Assembly: GCF_024586455.1 (NCBI RefSeq)
Contig: NC_065920.1
Coordinates: 68,170,821 to 68,234,820 of the forward strand
DNA: 64,000 nucleotides
Source: Bactrocera neohumeralis
Taxonomy: Eukaryota; Arthropoda; Insecta; Diptera; Tephritidae
Reading direction: 5' to 3'
Of the stretch, positions 1 through 10,920 are shown in pieces; the stretch's first letter is position 1; each line of letters starts with the position of its first letter. Both the position numbers and the translations under genes were made by a program. The notes beneath the pieces were generated by a model that saw only the letters and a list, made by a program, of their open reading frames with translations, did not search any database and was not told the DNA's origin.

Positions 1-329
1 TTCCGAGAAAATTGTTCATAAAATTGCTCTCGCCATTAAAGTGTCTCACGCATCATTTTCCGAATAAAAACAACATAGGTAATTATATAATTCTAGTGAG
101 CAGCATGGCGTTCAGTAACAAGTCTCGCATTGTCGTAGAACAGAATAGCAAAAGAATTGCATGAAAAATGCTGATAAGGCAAGAAAAATGCGCAATGTTT
201 GGCGAGGCGCAAGGGCGTTCGTGTTGCTCGTGCACCAAGCAACTTTGTGTGTAGCAAAAAATTATAGCTGAAGAGTCATACACTTGCAATCAGAGAATAA
301 CTAGTGCAACAACAACTGAATTACAAATA

Positions 330-606
330 CAGTGAAATTCTCTACTGCGGACAGTTCTTATGAGCCGACACCTCCAATAACCGGATAAACTTCATGAACA
401 CAACGTTTTCATTAATATTTTCATATAAAGCCAATTTCTATAAACGGATATGATTACGCTTCAATGACCGGACACTAATTTGGTAGTATTTCGTTCAAAT
501 TATCTCTGATAACCGGACCGTTTAAAACACACGCCATCATATGTGGACAGCTTACATAGCCGGGCAAAAACACTACGCCGGTGGCCGGTTATGAAGAATT
601 TCACTG
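330..606. mobile_element. Short non-autonomous DNA transposon (MITE), CAGTG ends
   Basis: A 277-bp element bounded by inverted ends CAGTGAAATTCTCTAC on the left and, reverse-complemented, CAGTGAAATTCTTCAT on the right. The interior has no ORF and repeats short CCGGA/CGGACA motifs. TA lies directly next to the left end, and GATA follows the right end. CAGTG ends with a TA target and CGGACA-rich interiors are known from pogo/Tigger-type MITEs, so that family is inferred. Confidence 0.6.
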
Positions 607-907
607 GATATGGCTGACAGTACTGACTAGGAATTCTCTTCGAGTAAAAGAGGTTGTCACAGGAGAGATAATAAAGAATTTTAGACCGCTTGGGGCGTAT
701 ACTGCGAAAATTGTTCGAAATTTACTCTAAATGCGAAACTTCAATACTGCAGAGAGCTTTAACGAAAGTAAAATTTTAACTGACTGCTTTCGTTCAAATT
801 TTATTGCTGTCCTTCAATATTTTTGAGTAACAAGTTAAATACTTAATTAGATGGAGACCTATTTAAATTCCGTATCCTAATAAAGACCGGCATAGGAGAG
901 CTATGTT

Positions 908-982
908 GGATATCAAAAATTCATTTAAATCTCAATAAAAAAATATAATTCAACAAAAATACCGCGAGACTTTTTTCAACCC
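908..982 (+). mobile_element. 3' end fragment of a mariner-derived MITE
   Basis: This stretch closely matches the reverse complement of the left end of the element at 8439-8955. It has the same ATCAAAAATTCATTTAAAT block, then a poly-A stretch, then the inverted-repeat end ATACCGCGAGACTTTTTT. Only the 3' end is recognisable. It shows that the 8.4-kb element belongs to a family with more than one copy here. Confidence 0.6.
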
Positions 983-1673
983 ATTAATGATTTTTGTTTA
1001 AAGATACATAGTCTAATACTATCTTTTTTTGATGGTTTAATACTATCAGGGCCGAGACCTCGATTAATAAAAAAAACTGTTACTTTCGATTTTGGGGACT
1101 AAAACGTATTCTAACTGTGATGGCATTCCGTTTCAAGCCCACCACAAGTATATTGAATATTGAATCTCTCTTTTGGAGTTGTTTGTAAATTGATACTGCC
1201 AAAGTGAAGCTGGTAGTATTAGAGTCACTACTTATATAGGGAACAAGCGAACAGGGTACTTTATTAATCTAACCTTGTATAAAGTTCTAATTCAAAACAA
1301 AAAATGTTAAATTCTCCAACTTAACATTTACCACATTCTTACTGATAATCTACTCAGAGGCCATAAAGAACTATTGAGAAGCTCACTTTACCATGTAAAA
1401 TAACCGTAAGGTCATTTAATAAATAAATTCTGCGATAGACGAGTCTACATAATCGGAACGGACCCGGACTTTTATACGGTCAAGCACTGACAAAACGGCA
1501 GTATAACTCCAAATTACTTCAGAAATGCTTTCTGCGGCTAAAATAACAATAACAATATTTTTTGATAAATACAATATATTAAACCAATTTACCGACATAA
1601 ACTTGTTTTGATGATTGCAAAACATTAACCTCAAACTTTGTTACCACACCGAGCAAGACAACGGTTATTTCAG
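983..1673. other. No gene seen
   Basis: AT-rich non-coding sequence. There is a short internal duplication of TAATACTATC around 1015-1050. I recognise no coding exon or element. Confidence 0.5.
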
Positions 1674-1950
1674 GGTTAAAAACTAGAAAACATATTTCCA
1701 AAGTCATGAAATTAATCTGAGCAATTCAAAAACACTTAGACAACTATCAATTAATTTTATAGGAACTGATCAAATTTGACTCGGATTGTTCCATTTTAAG
1801 GACGTGTTGTGGGCTAAAAACTAGAAAACATATTTCCAAAGTCATGAAATTAATCTGAGAAATTAAAAAATTCTAAAAAAACTATGAATTAATTCTATAC
1901 CACCTGATCAAATTTGACCCGGACTGTTCCATTTTAACTGCGTGCGCAAA
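1674..1950 (+). repeat. 138-bp tandem duplication containing a mariner terminus
   Basis: Two consecutive copies share CTAGAAAACATATTTCC (at 1683 and 1821, offset 138 bp) and both end in the mariner-like terminus CTGATCAAATTTGACYCGGA (about 1767 and 1905). The second terminus is the 5' end of the mariner relict that follows. Confidence 0.7.
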
Positions 1951-2660
1951 CCGGTCGTTAAAATTGTTTTTCCAGATTGGCACCAACTTTTTATGATAGT
2001 AGGAAATATGATCTCCATATGTCAATAAATGTGTGATTTTCAGCTGTCTGTTTACGACGCGAAAAGCTTGTCTGCGATTTTTACCATGAAACAATTTAAC
2101 AGCGAATTTGTTTAAGTTTTGTGTTTCCTATGGAATCACGGTTATGAAATCATTAAAAATGTTGCAGAAGTCTTTTGGGTAGTCTACTTTATCACGAACA
2201 CAAGTATTTGAGTGGCAAAAAATATTCAGTGAAGGTCGAGAAGTTAACTAAAACTTGCCTCATACGATTCGTCTAACCATCTTTGTGGAAGATCAAAAAA
2301 GTTAATTAAGCAATGCTTTAAAAACGTCGTGTTGGTAACAGAGAGATAGCAGAGGATCTCAACATTTCTTAGGGATCCACTTAACATATTTCGGTTAATG
2401 TTTTGGGTATAAAGTGATCTCAAGATTAGATTGGTACCAAAAAACAACAACCTTTAGCAAATACAGCGCCGAGTATAGGTCGGAAAAGAGATATTTGACA
2501 AAGCAGCTGAGGCATTACATTCATTAAATGCATCATTACTGGTGATGAGACATGGATTTATGAATATGACGTCGAAACTGTTCAACAATCTAACTGATGG
2601 CGCTCAAAAAATAAACTGAAACCGAAAAACCCCAATTTCGCCAAGCTATAGAAGGCCAAC
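1897..2660 (+). mobile_element. Mariner (DD34D) relict, 5' half
   Basis: Begins with the terminal repeat TACCACCTGATCAAATTTGA, followed by a 5' leader and a broken transposase. Recognisable in shifting frames are the N-terminal HTH region (NHGYEIIKNVAE near 2140), a block like the second HTH (EIAEDLNIS-like near 2345), and the first catalytic segment TGDETWIYEYDVETVQQS near 2535 with its aspartate. The second and third catalytic blocks are absent, so it is 3' truncated. It belongs to the same subfamily as the minus-strand relicts at 16.6-17.3 and 23.9-24.9 kb. Confidence 0.8.
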
Positions 2661-3820
2661 CCAACAGAAGCTTATAATAAGTCCATGAAATATTTGATTA
2701 CATTTTTATTAAAATGAGTGAAAGTATAGTTTTTTTGTCAGTCATAATCAAATTCGATAAGATTCTAAGAAACAGTTTTGGACAAATTGGTTTATTATAA
2801 CCAATTATGACCTTAATGCCTGTGCCTTGGACGGCTCGTTCGTTTAAGCAAGTCAAGTGGTCTCATTTGCTTACAAAAAGCTTTTGTTTAGTTTGATCAG
2901 AAGTGTATGATTTGGAAGAGCCGCAAACTATCATTACAGTTACAGAAACGCTGGATACAAGTAGCCAAAAGCCTAGTCGCGGACAAATCCAACAGTACTG
3001 TACCCCATTACGGTTATTGATAAAGTTAGTTAGAGACAAGTAACTAAAAGATAAGCTTCGGACGAACTTAAAGAAATCGTGATTATATCCACAATACCTC
3101 AAGTATAAGTCGATGCAAAGCCTTTATTCAAGAAGTCCGCAAAAGTGCATAGCGATCTGTAGACTCAAAAACAAGAGTCTGGGAGCCACTTATCTTAACA
3201 GGGAATGGATCGATTCCATAGTGGTTAGTATGATCCTCTAGTTTATAAGGGTGATTGGCCTATGTGAGTCCTTGAAAAAGAGGGAAGGGTACAATAGACC
3301 ATAGGACTCAGTGCATACCTCAACAACTTTCTGTTTCTATAAAACAGCAAGTTGACCAGTAAAATCTTAATTATAAATTTCTTGAGAGGAGGCTTAGGCA
3401 TTAATGTCATCACACCATTATGGGTTATAATACGATAATTAAAGCTTATTGGGTCTGTTTGAACGATTTTTGAAAAATTAGACTTCATTGTACTCCTGCT
3501 TAAGTTCGTAAATTCAAATTCCTTTGAACCTATTAAAAAATTAACTGTTGTGAGTCATATTTAAACAATTTTTTTGTACTCCGTCTCGTCAACTCGTCTT
3601 ACGATCGGTATCGAATTGCATTTGCTTTGCTTTTAATGATCCAAAAATATTGCCGCCTACCCAGAGACTGCCGGATGCCCACTTGCTTAACTTACTTATC
3701 ACAACAGCTGTTTGGCGCTATGCGCTCTGTTTACGAACGAACAGCGCCAACTCGATTGGCGCTCATCACCGATCGACCCAACACGATCATACGCGACGGC
3801 CAGCGCCAGCTTGTTTGGTT
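2661..3820. other. No gene recognised
   Basis: Non-coding-looking AT-rich DNA. Short ORFs on the minus strand (2863-3102, 3243-3488) have no motifs and no splice context that I can support. From about 3600 the sequence becomes visibly more GC-rich. Confidence 0.5.
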
Positions 3821-3949
3821 TGAGTTGCTTCAGTTGCATTGCGACAACAGCGCTGTACGCGACGTTTGACTTGTACGAGCGGGCTTTTTTTGATTTTACA
3901 CATGCATTAACGGTTTGTGCGGTGGTTTGTAAAATTCTCACGGCAGCCG
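3821..3949 (+). promoter_or_regulatory. Candidate 5' non-coding exon or promoter
   Basis: A GC-rich island (about 3620-3960) stands out from AT-rich flanks. It contains an initiator-like TTCAGTT at about 3829-3835 and ends in a good donor context, CCG|GTACGT, at 3949/3950. This could be an untranslated first exon of the ankyrin gene, whose next exon has a strong acceptor at 23151. No TATA box or clear DPE was seen. The link is inference only. Confidence 0.25.
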
Positions 3950-5142
3950 GTACGTGACGCGAGTCACTAGAAAAAGTTATTAAAAGTAATTACAAAAAAA
4001 AAAAAAAATACAAAACTCGTGTTTCACGCATTTTACGCTCTTATCAGTTGTATGTGTGGGCGTATATGCAGACCGCTAAGTGATAAATAAATATTGAGCT
4101 GTCAAGTGGTTGCAGTTAAGACGAGTTGTGGGTGGGCGCGTGCTTATTGTGGGTAAGATCAGTTGAAAAAATGAAAATAAGTAGTGAAATATGTTAAAAA
4201 ATACAACAAAAAATACTAATGACCATTAGAAAATTCTAAAAAATACAAACATATGCATGCATGTGACTTGCCAATCATCTACACATACATACATAGGTAC
4301 AAAGATATCGTTTGTTGAAAGATAAGGCAGATGCTCTGTTTTTTGACGTATTTGCTGGATGAATTTGCACAAGATACCCAGTTCTCTGGTTCTCTAGATC
4401 GTTGTTAATGTTGTGTGTAATACATTTTAAGTGTGATTTTGCATAAAATTAATACATATCTATATGTAAATTTTCGTTTTGGTAAATGAGATCAGCGCTT
4501 AGCAACAAACTAAAAATTTGATGCATAAAAAATAGAGAATAAAAAAAACTAAAAAATTCTAATAAAGCCAAATTAAAATTCAAATTTAATAAATCTCAAA
4601 TTTGCATGAGAATGCCAATGACCAGTAAAAATAACAACAACAACAGCAACAAGTTACGTTCACATGAAATGTTAAATTGAAAAATATTCGAACTACTTTC
4701 GCTATTTAAAGACGATGACAGTGCGTCTAATTAAGCAATTTAAAATTCTTGCCATTTAAGCGCACATAAATAACGACAGACATACACACATATAAGCAAA
4801 AATGTATCATCTCTTAATAATTAATGATTAACTTTTCCTTTGTGGCTAATTTGGTAAGACGACGTTTGAACCACTCAATGCGTGGAAGGAAGGCAGTTGA
4901 TACAGATCTGCACATTGGGGGTGTTCACATAGTCGGACACACGACTAGGTGGTAGAAAAAGGAGTTTATAAATATAAAAATGTTAATGTTTTGTTTGATG
5001 TGCATTAATTTAGTATTTTGTAAAAATATGATACAAAATTAAGCTCAAAGAATTTAAATTGTTTAACATATTATAGAAATTAATAAAATTTATAAGTATA
5101 AATTATAAAGAAAAAATAAAATAAAAATAAGAAAAAAAGTAA
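3950..5142. other. No gene seen
   Basis: AT-rich DNA with poly-A runs, short CATACATACA repeats and CAACAA runs, typical of fly introns or intergenic DNA. No exon, tRNA or transposon end recognised. Confidence 0.5.
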
Positions 5143-5790
5143 TCTTTAGCTTCACCGAAGCTATAATACCCTTCACAGGTGCATTTCGAATAGCATAAAA
5201 GTGTATCAAAAGATGTTTACCTTGATTTTGATCGGTCAGTTTGTTTGCTATATACTATGTGCGATCTGAACATATATGCTATTTAGTTAAGATAGTCGTC
5301 AAATAAAAAAGTTTTTCGAAAATTTTGTTCGGAGATTCGAAAATTTTGTTCGGAGATTAAGCTTTGCCTTGGAAAATATTTTATGCCAAATTTAGTTAGG
5401 ATATCTCGTCAAATAAAAAAGTTTTTCATATAAAAAATTATTTTTGATCAGTCAGGTTGTATGACAGCTATATTCTATAGTGGTCCGATCTAAAAAATAT
5501 TTTCGGAAATTACAGTCTTGATTCAGAAAATAACTCATGCAAAATTCAGGGAAGATATCTCGTTAAATAAAAAAGTTTTCCATACAAGTACTTCATTTCG
5601 ATAGGCCAATTTGTATGACGGTTATATGCTAGTAGTAGTCGGATTCGAAAAATTTGTTCGCAGATTTGACTTGCAATATAATCCATGTCAAATGTGGTGA
5701 GGATATCTCTTCAAATAAAATAGCTTTCTAAACAAGCACTTTATTCCGACCGTTCAGATTCTCGGGAAGAAAAAGGCAGGTGCAAAATTC
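5143..5790 (+). repeat. Dispersed non-coding repeat, family 1
   Basis: Starts with CTTTAGCTTCACCGAAGCTA and ATACCCTTCACAGGTGCATT, then runs through near-repeats of GTCAAATAAAAAAGTTTTTC (from about 5296, 5410, 5562) alternating with ATGACAGCTATATTCTATAG and GGTCCGATCT. The same modules recur at 19155, 25495, 26728, 39715 and 41530. It is not coding in any frame. Such repeats are abundant in fly genomes; I do not assign a name. Confidence 0.7.
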
Positions 5791-6085
5791 CACGACCTGA
5801 ATTAGAAAGAACGAAGCTATTAAATTGATTATTTCACTATTTTGAAACTAAATATTTCGGAACATTCTTCGGGATTACTTTATACACGTGTACATTATTC
5901 CTTTCAACTTGAAGTAATATTCGTTTTTGGACAATTCTAAATACAACGCTTTTTCGTTTAAGTTTAGTTATTATTATTTTTTTTTTTAATTGAAGTGTAT
6001 GACATTCGAACACAGGAGTTCTTCTTTTTTATGGCTTCATAAAAGACTACATACAGCAGTCCCCTTTCGATCTTTGATCAGCCAT

Positions 6086-6112
6086 CTAACCTAACCTAAC
6101 CCAACCTAACCT
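6086..6112. repeat. Short (CTAAC)n repeat
   Basis: Five imperfect units of CTAAC/CCAAC. The same motif ends the LINE remnant at about 16350-16366, so it is more likely a non-LTR 3' tail than telomeric DNA. Confidence 0.6.
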
Positions 6113-6607
6113 ATCATATACGATCTACGTACTCAAAAACTATTCTGTTTTGTTTTCTGTATTGAAGGATTTGAACAAATACTTACTACAAGGTTTTTTC
6201 TAACTTGTTTCTCAAAATTTTATTTTCATTCTATTTCGTCGAAAAATAATATAAAATCGCCAGGGTATTCAGAGTTGATAATGCTATTAATTTCTTTCGA
6301 AACATAATTTTCAGTTCGAAGCTTATTAAAGAATTTTTAGAAACCTTTTAGCGCTTATCTAGAGACAGCAAGCCAATAATTCGATAGGAGCTAGGACACT
6401 ACGTTAACGAAGGAAGTGAGACTTTAGATTATTCGGTAATAACAGCTGTTCGTGGAAGGCCGGAATGCTGGAAGATCTAAAAAGGCCATACAAATTTTAT
6501 GTTACCCATATTAGTTTGAAACTCCTTACCACTTTTATATAGAGAACTTAATATACAATATTTTAAAAATTTACTGGGTCTGTAGTTTCAAAAAGAATAT
6601 TAGCTTT
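6113..6607. other. No gene seen
   Basis: AT-rich non-coding sequence between a short repeat and a mariner end. Nothing recognised. Confidence 0.45.
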
Positions 6608-6963
6608 ACCAGGTTGTTCAATAAGTTTTGTCGTTTGATAAGAAAAACACAATTTTATGATTCAAAATACATTTTATTATTCAGTATAATCTCCCTGAAC
6701 GTTAATACACTTCCTTCAACGTTCCTCCAGTCATATGGATTCCATCTCTGAAGTGAGAATCCGGAAGGTCTGCAAAATACGATTCAACAGCCGTTATGAC
6801 CTCTTCATTTGATGAAGAACGCTTGCCACGCTGGGGGAAAAATCTGGTGAATACGGTGGATGCTCCAACAATTCGAAGTTTAGTTCATGGATTTTTGCCA
6901 TTGTCAAAATGCTCTTGTGACACGGTGCATTGTCCTGATGAGAAAGGATTTGCGGGTGACTTA
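6608..6963 (-). mobile_element. Mariner (DD34D) relict, 3' part
   Basis: On the minus strand the C-terminal part of a mariner transposase reads SHQDNAPCHKSILTMAKIHE and HPPYSPDFSP, then a frameshifted C-terminus (SNEEVITAVESYFADLP, HFRDGIHM). The second catalytic aspartate (HQDNA) and the PPYSPD block are visible. The outer end GTTCAATAAGTTTTGTCGTT at about 6614 resembles a mariner terminal repeat. The 5' half is missing where a LINE fragment on the other strand begins at about 6966. Confidence 0.8.
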
Positions 6964-6965
6964 TG

Positions 6966-7170
6966 ATCTTTTGCGCATTGGCAACGGCGAATATCGCATT
7001 CAATGGAAAGATGAGCTGTACGAGATATACGACGACATTGACATAGTTCAACGAATTTAAAGACAGCGGCTACGCTGGCTAGGTCATGTCGTCCAAATGG
7101 ACGAAACACTCCAGTTCTGAGAGCTGCTCGACGCAGTACCCGCCGGGGGAAGCAGAGGAAGACAACCAAT
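6966..7170 (+). mobile_element. Non-LTR retrotransposon tail fragment (RTE-like)
   Basis: The + strand encodes RIGNGEYRIQWKDELYEIYD, IDIVQRI and QRLRWLGHVVQMDE, followed in another frame by AVPAGGSRGRQ. This is the conserved region C-terminal to the reverse transcriptase in a family widespread in insects. One in-frame stop and a frameshift mark it as dead. The piece at 20400-20665 carries the segments on either side of this one, so both are relicts of one family. Confidence 0.75.
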
Positions 7171-8438
7171 AAAAATCTATTTTCTCAACAAAAATGTAAA
7201 GCCAACTTTAGTAAACGGACAGAATGTTATAGTTTACTTTCAAAATATATTTTTGATTTCAAAATTTTTTTTTTTTTTTTTGGAGGTTGCTTCTTGACCA
7301 GTTTGCATCATTCACTCAAATTTCCAGTCCTCAAAATTTTTTTTTTACCAAAAGCGGTACTTCTCAAACCATATAATTGCCGCCTCTATTGCCATTCTCA
7401 TACACCACTAATAAACTCTTTATTAACCATAATTGAAAAATAAATAAACAATTTTGTCAAATATTTTCGCTCTTTGCGCCAGCCAGTGTGTGCGTCTCTT
7501 TGTTTGCCAGCAGTTGGCGTTTAATTGTTAATTAAACATTTTTAAATAGTTTTGCCACTTGTGCGCCTTTTATAGTTATAGCGTCACCATAATGGTTTGC
7601 TATTGTTGTTGTTGCTGTCGACAAGGTAATTTACTGCAAAGTTACACAGTATTCTTGTTATTGTTACATAGTATATTATATGATGCTTTAAATTTTATCA
7701 GTTTGTTAGAAACAAGTACAAAGCAGTTATGTCTAGAGTACTACAACAACAAAACAATAAGAAACCACTTTACAAGCGACAAGTAATGAAAAGTGTCGCC
7801 ACACAAAGTATCGAAAATTGTTGATTGATTGATTAGCTGTGTTGAAAGACTTTTATGAATTGGTATGTGAAGCACTTTAAAGTGTAGCAGATCAACTTAC
7901 ATACATACCTATAGTACATATCTATGAAAACACATACATCCGTTAGCTACAGTTATTGATATTGTCGTACTGGAGTATTATGTAAGGTGTATAGGCGACA
8001 ATTGCCTTTTGTAATTATTAAAAAATGTTGATAATTGAAATTTTTGGCACTTGTTAATGACAGCAATAAATAATATACAGTGACTGCGCAAATTATGCGG
8101 GACAAGTAAAATTTTCATATGAAGCATAACCATAATTAGAGGCAAGTATTTTCTTTAAGTATGTGTAATTCTTATTTCTGAAATCCTTTTTCAGTTTAAC
8201 AAATATTTTTATGATGCGCTTTTAATAATTTTCTTTTGGTCCCCGGTACTCACAAGTGTCGTATACACAAGCTATTGTTAATTTCTCAAATGTGTCCGAG
8301 TAGTGGAAACTTCTCCCGAAGCAATAGAATAGCGTTTAAAACACAAATGAAGAATATTCAATTTTCAATCTGATCAGCCAAGAGGACTTGCCAAGAGTTC
8401 ATTTCGTCACACACAACGGATCATTGAAATAATGGATT
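7171..8438. other. No gene seen
   Basis: AT-rich DNA with a long T run near 7266-7281. A short Cys-rich ORF (7559-7786) comes from a TTGTTGTTGCTG simple repeat. Nothing supports an exon. Confidence 0.5.
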
Positions 8439-8955
8439 GTCAAAAAAGTCTTGCGGTATTTTTATTTAATTTTTTTTTTTTATTGAAATTTAAATGAATT
8501 TTTGATGACTCATGCCCAGCTCTTGACCGATGCTACGTCTGCTACTATGCCGGTCTCTTTCGACCAATTCAGCGATTTTATCGCAATTTTAAATCGCCTT
8601 CCGGAGCATGGCGCATGAACTTCTACACCAGAACGAAAAAGTTTAAACCATCATTGTGGAAACGGAAACTGCATCGGGTCCATAAACTGCACAAATTTTA
8701 TTGGCGGCTTGGGATGCATTTTTGCATTTATCGTAGTAGTACTGTAAAATATGCCGTATTTTCTCTTATTTTGCTCCATGTTTGCGACGCTATAACTCAC
8801 GAACGACTTAAAAGAAACGACTATCAATCAAACACGTGTTAGTGCGTGAAATGAGCTTTCCAAAAAGGTATAGCATGACACGATGCGACGAATAAAACTA
8901 GAACTACGTGCTTTCAGCGCCAACTACCGAAAATACCGCAAGACTTTTTTAAGTA
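8439..8955 (-). mobile_element. Internally deleted mariner (MITE), both ends present
   Basis: About 517 bp with inverted ends: AAAAAAGTCTTGCGGTATTT on the left and its reverse complement on the right at about 8930-8953, followed by TA. Read on the minus strand it keeps the start of a mariner transposase (MEQNK, then after a +1 shift YYDKCKNASQAANKICAVYG) and part of the second HTH (ELVERDRHSSRRSIGQELGM). The whole catalytic domain is missing. It is therefore a non-autonomous derivative of a once-complete element. Confidence 0.8.
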
Positions 8956-9983
8956 AAGGGTGTAACGCGATCAAAGAATGTTGCTGTCCTGAGCTATGGT
9001 TCAATCTAAAATAATTTCAATCTTAAACGTACCTAGTGGGTGAATAAAAATTGAATATTCTTAAAAGAACATTTTGAAGTTAAATAAATCGTTTTCTGGT
9101 TTAGTCTCATAAGAATCTCTCAAAAAAAAGTTGATCAGCTGCATTGCTAGGTTTTTGGGTGTTCGGAAATTTTTAGAAGCAAAATATTGGAAAAACTTGG
9201 ACTAAATGCATTAAGTGATGAGCAGCGCCACATGGAACAGCCATAGACCATTTATATCTTTTCAAGTGTTGCTTGAAGCAAGATAATCCAGGGAAATACT
9301 TCAGGTCTTCCTCCTCAGGTTGTTACTTTGGATTTTTACTGTACTAGTAGCTAGACAAGCAACGCAGCTGTGAAAATAATGAAATGAATTGTGGTATTTA
9401 TTCAATTAAAATCTTTATAGTCAACTTTTCACATCAATTTCCTGTAATAATGAGGTGCTGAATCGCCGATAAAGTTTGTATATTCGTGACAATAATAAAA
9501 AACGAAATGTTATGACATAAAGGTGACGAGTGTGAAGCGGTTTACAGATATTGCATTTGACTGCATTTTTATGTTAATATAAAAAAATCCACCGTTAAAG
9601 TATAGAATCTTTTTATAAAACTTTAATGCTTCTTTAATTGAAACAGAAGACCGTGCTTTAACTGTAAATACATACATACATATTTGTACAAATGTATGTG
9701 TGGCTCTAAGTAACGCTTTAAAGTAGGTTGAAGAATCTAACGCGTTTAGCGCCACTTGTGAGTAGTGGAAGACATTTACGAGAGAATTTTTCTAATAAGG
9801 AGGGAATGACTTTTCTGTAGTCTAGAATATTTCGAAGCCGGAAATCGAACCCACAACGTTTACCATATTTGCCACAAGTTTTCACTATATTATTACATAA
9901 GAAATCACTATAACTTTACTGAATTCAGATCTCTAAATTTGATACTTCATTGAATTCTAATTTGTTATATATTGTTAATTATA
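8956..9983. other. No gene recognised
   Basis: Mostly AT-rich sequence. The reverse complement of about 9838-9860 contains GGGTTCGATTTCCGG, which resembles a tRNA-type pol III B box, but no cloverleaf can be folded around it. No other element recognised. Confidence 0.45.
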
Positions 9984-10920
9984 ACGGATGATCCAAGTGT
10001 AGGTACTTTTAGACAAATCGCGCGTCAGTCATGCCAAGCTGTCATGTCATTTCGTTCAGTATTGTTTATCATTTCATCATTGAAACACTTACGCCTGAAA
10101 AAGTTCATCCGAAGACCGTGGAAAACGCCGTTGGCAGCAACGCGAACTGACGTATGGAACGACTTGGCGCATTTTACGTCAAGATATTACAAAAGAAAGC
10201 GTATAAAATACAGCTTGTGCAAGAACTGAAGCCACTCGACCTTCCAAAGCGACATCGCACCGCTTTATGGGCTTTTGAAAAGTTCCAAGAAGGTCCGACG
10301 TTTCTGGCTCAATGGCTATGAAATAAGCATTGCCGCATTGGACAAAGAAGAACCTAAAGGATTCAAGAACTTCCATTACATCCAGAAAACACAACGGTTG
10401 ATGTGGTTTGTGGTCCGGTGGAATCATCGGTCCATAATTCTTCAAAAATTATGCCGGTGAGAACGTAACCGTCAAACGGCGTCTTTGGATTCAACAAGAC
10501 GGCGCCACTTCACACACATCGCATCAATCAATGAATTTATTGAGAGAATACTTCGGTGGGCAGATAATTTCACGTTTTTGGCTGATCGATTGGACTCCAA
10601 GATCGTGTGATATCACACCGTTAGACGTTACTGTGGGAATATGCAAAGTCTAATGTTTATGCAGACGTTCCCACTTCGATTCAGGCTTTGTAGCAAAACA
10701 ACACGCGTGTCATTCACCTTTTGTCGAAATGTTCGAACGAGTCATTGATAATGGAGGGACCATCTGAGACGTAGCCGCGGCCAAATATTGAGCGAGATAA
10801 TAGTCAAAAAAGAATCGCCAAACAATGTGCTTTTGAATGATAATAAACATTCTCCATTAAATTTGAAGTTTCTGTGTTTTTTCATTAAAAAAATTGGGAA
10901 CCTCGAAATGGATCACCCAT
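9984..10920 (+). mobile_element. rosa-type mariner (DD41D), degenerate but with both ends
   Basis: A 937-bp element between two TA dinucleotides. The ends are ACGGATGATCCA on the left and, inverted, ATGGGTGATCCA on the right. Transposase pieces are spread over all three frames: ELKPLDLPKRH, a first catalytic block degraded at FWLNGYEIS, IQQDGATSHTSHQSMNLLRE, and WTPRSCDITPLD. The spacing from the QQD aspartate to the final aspartate is 41 residues, the DD41D signature of the rosa group. The N-terminal HTH is badly eroded and several frameshifts are present. Confidence 0.8.

Noticed and set aside
3627..3957. Three overlapping ORFs near 3.7 kb as a gene
   Set aside because: They overlap on both strands without motifs and are better explained by GC-rich promoter-like DNA.
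6086..6112. CCTAA repeats that look like insect telomeric TTAGG
   Set aside because: Only about five imperfect units, also present at the 3' end of a LINE remnant near 16350. Diptera lack TTAGG telomeres.
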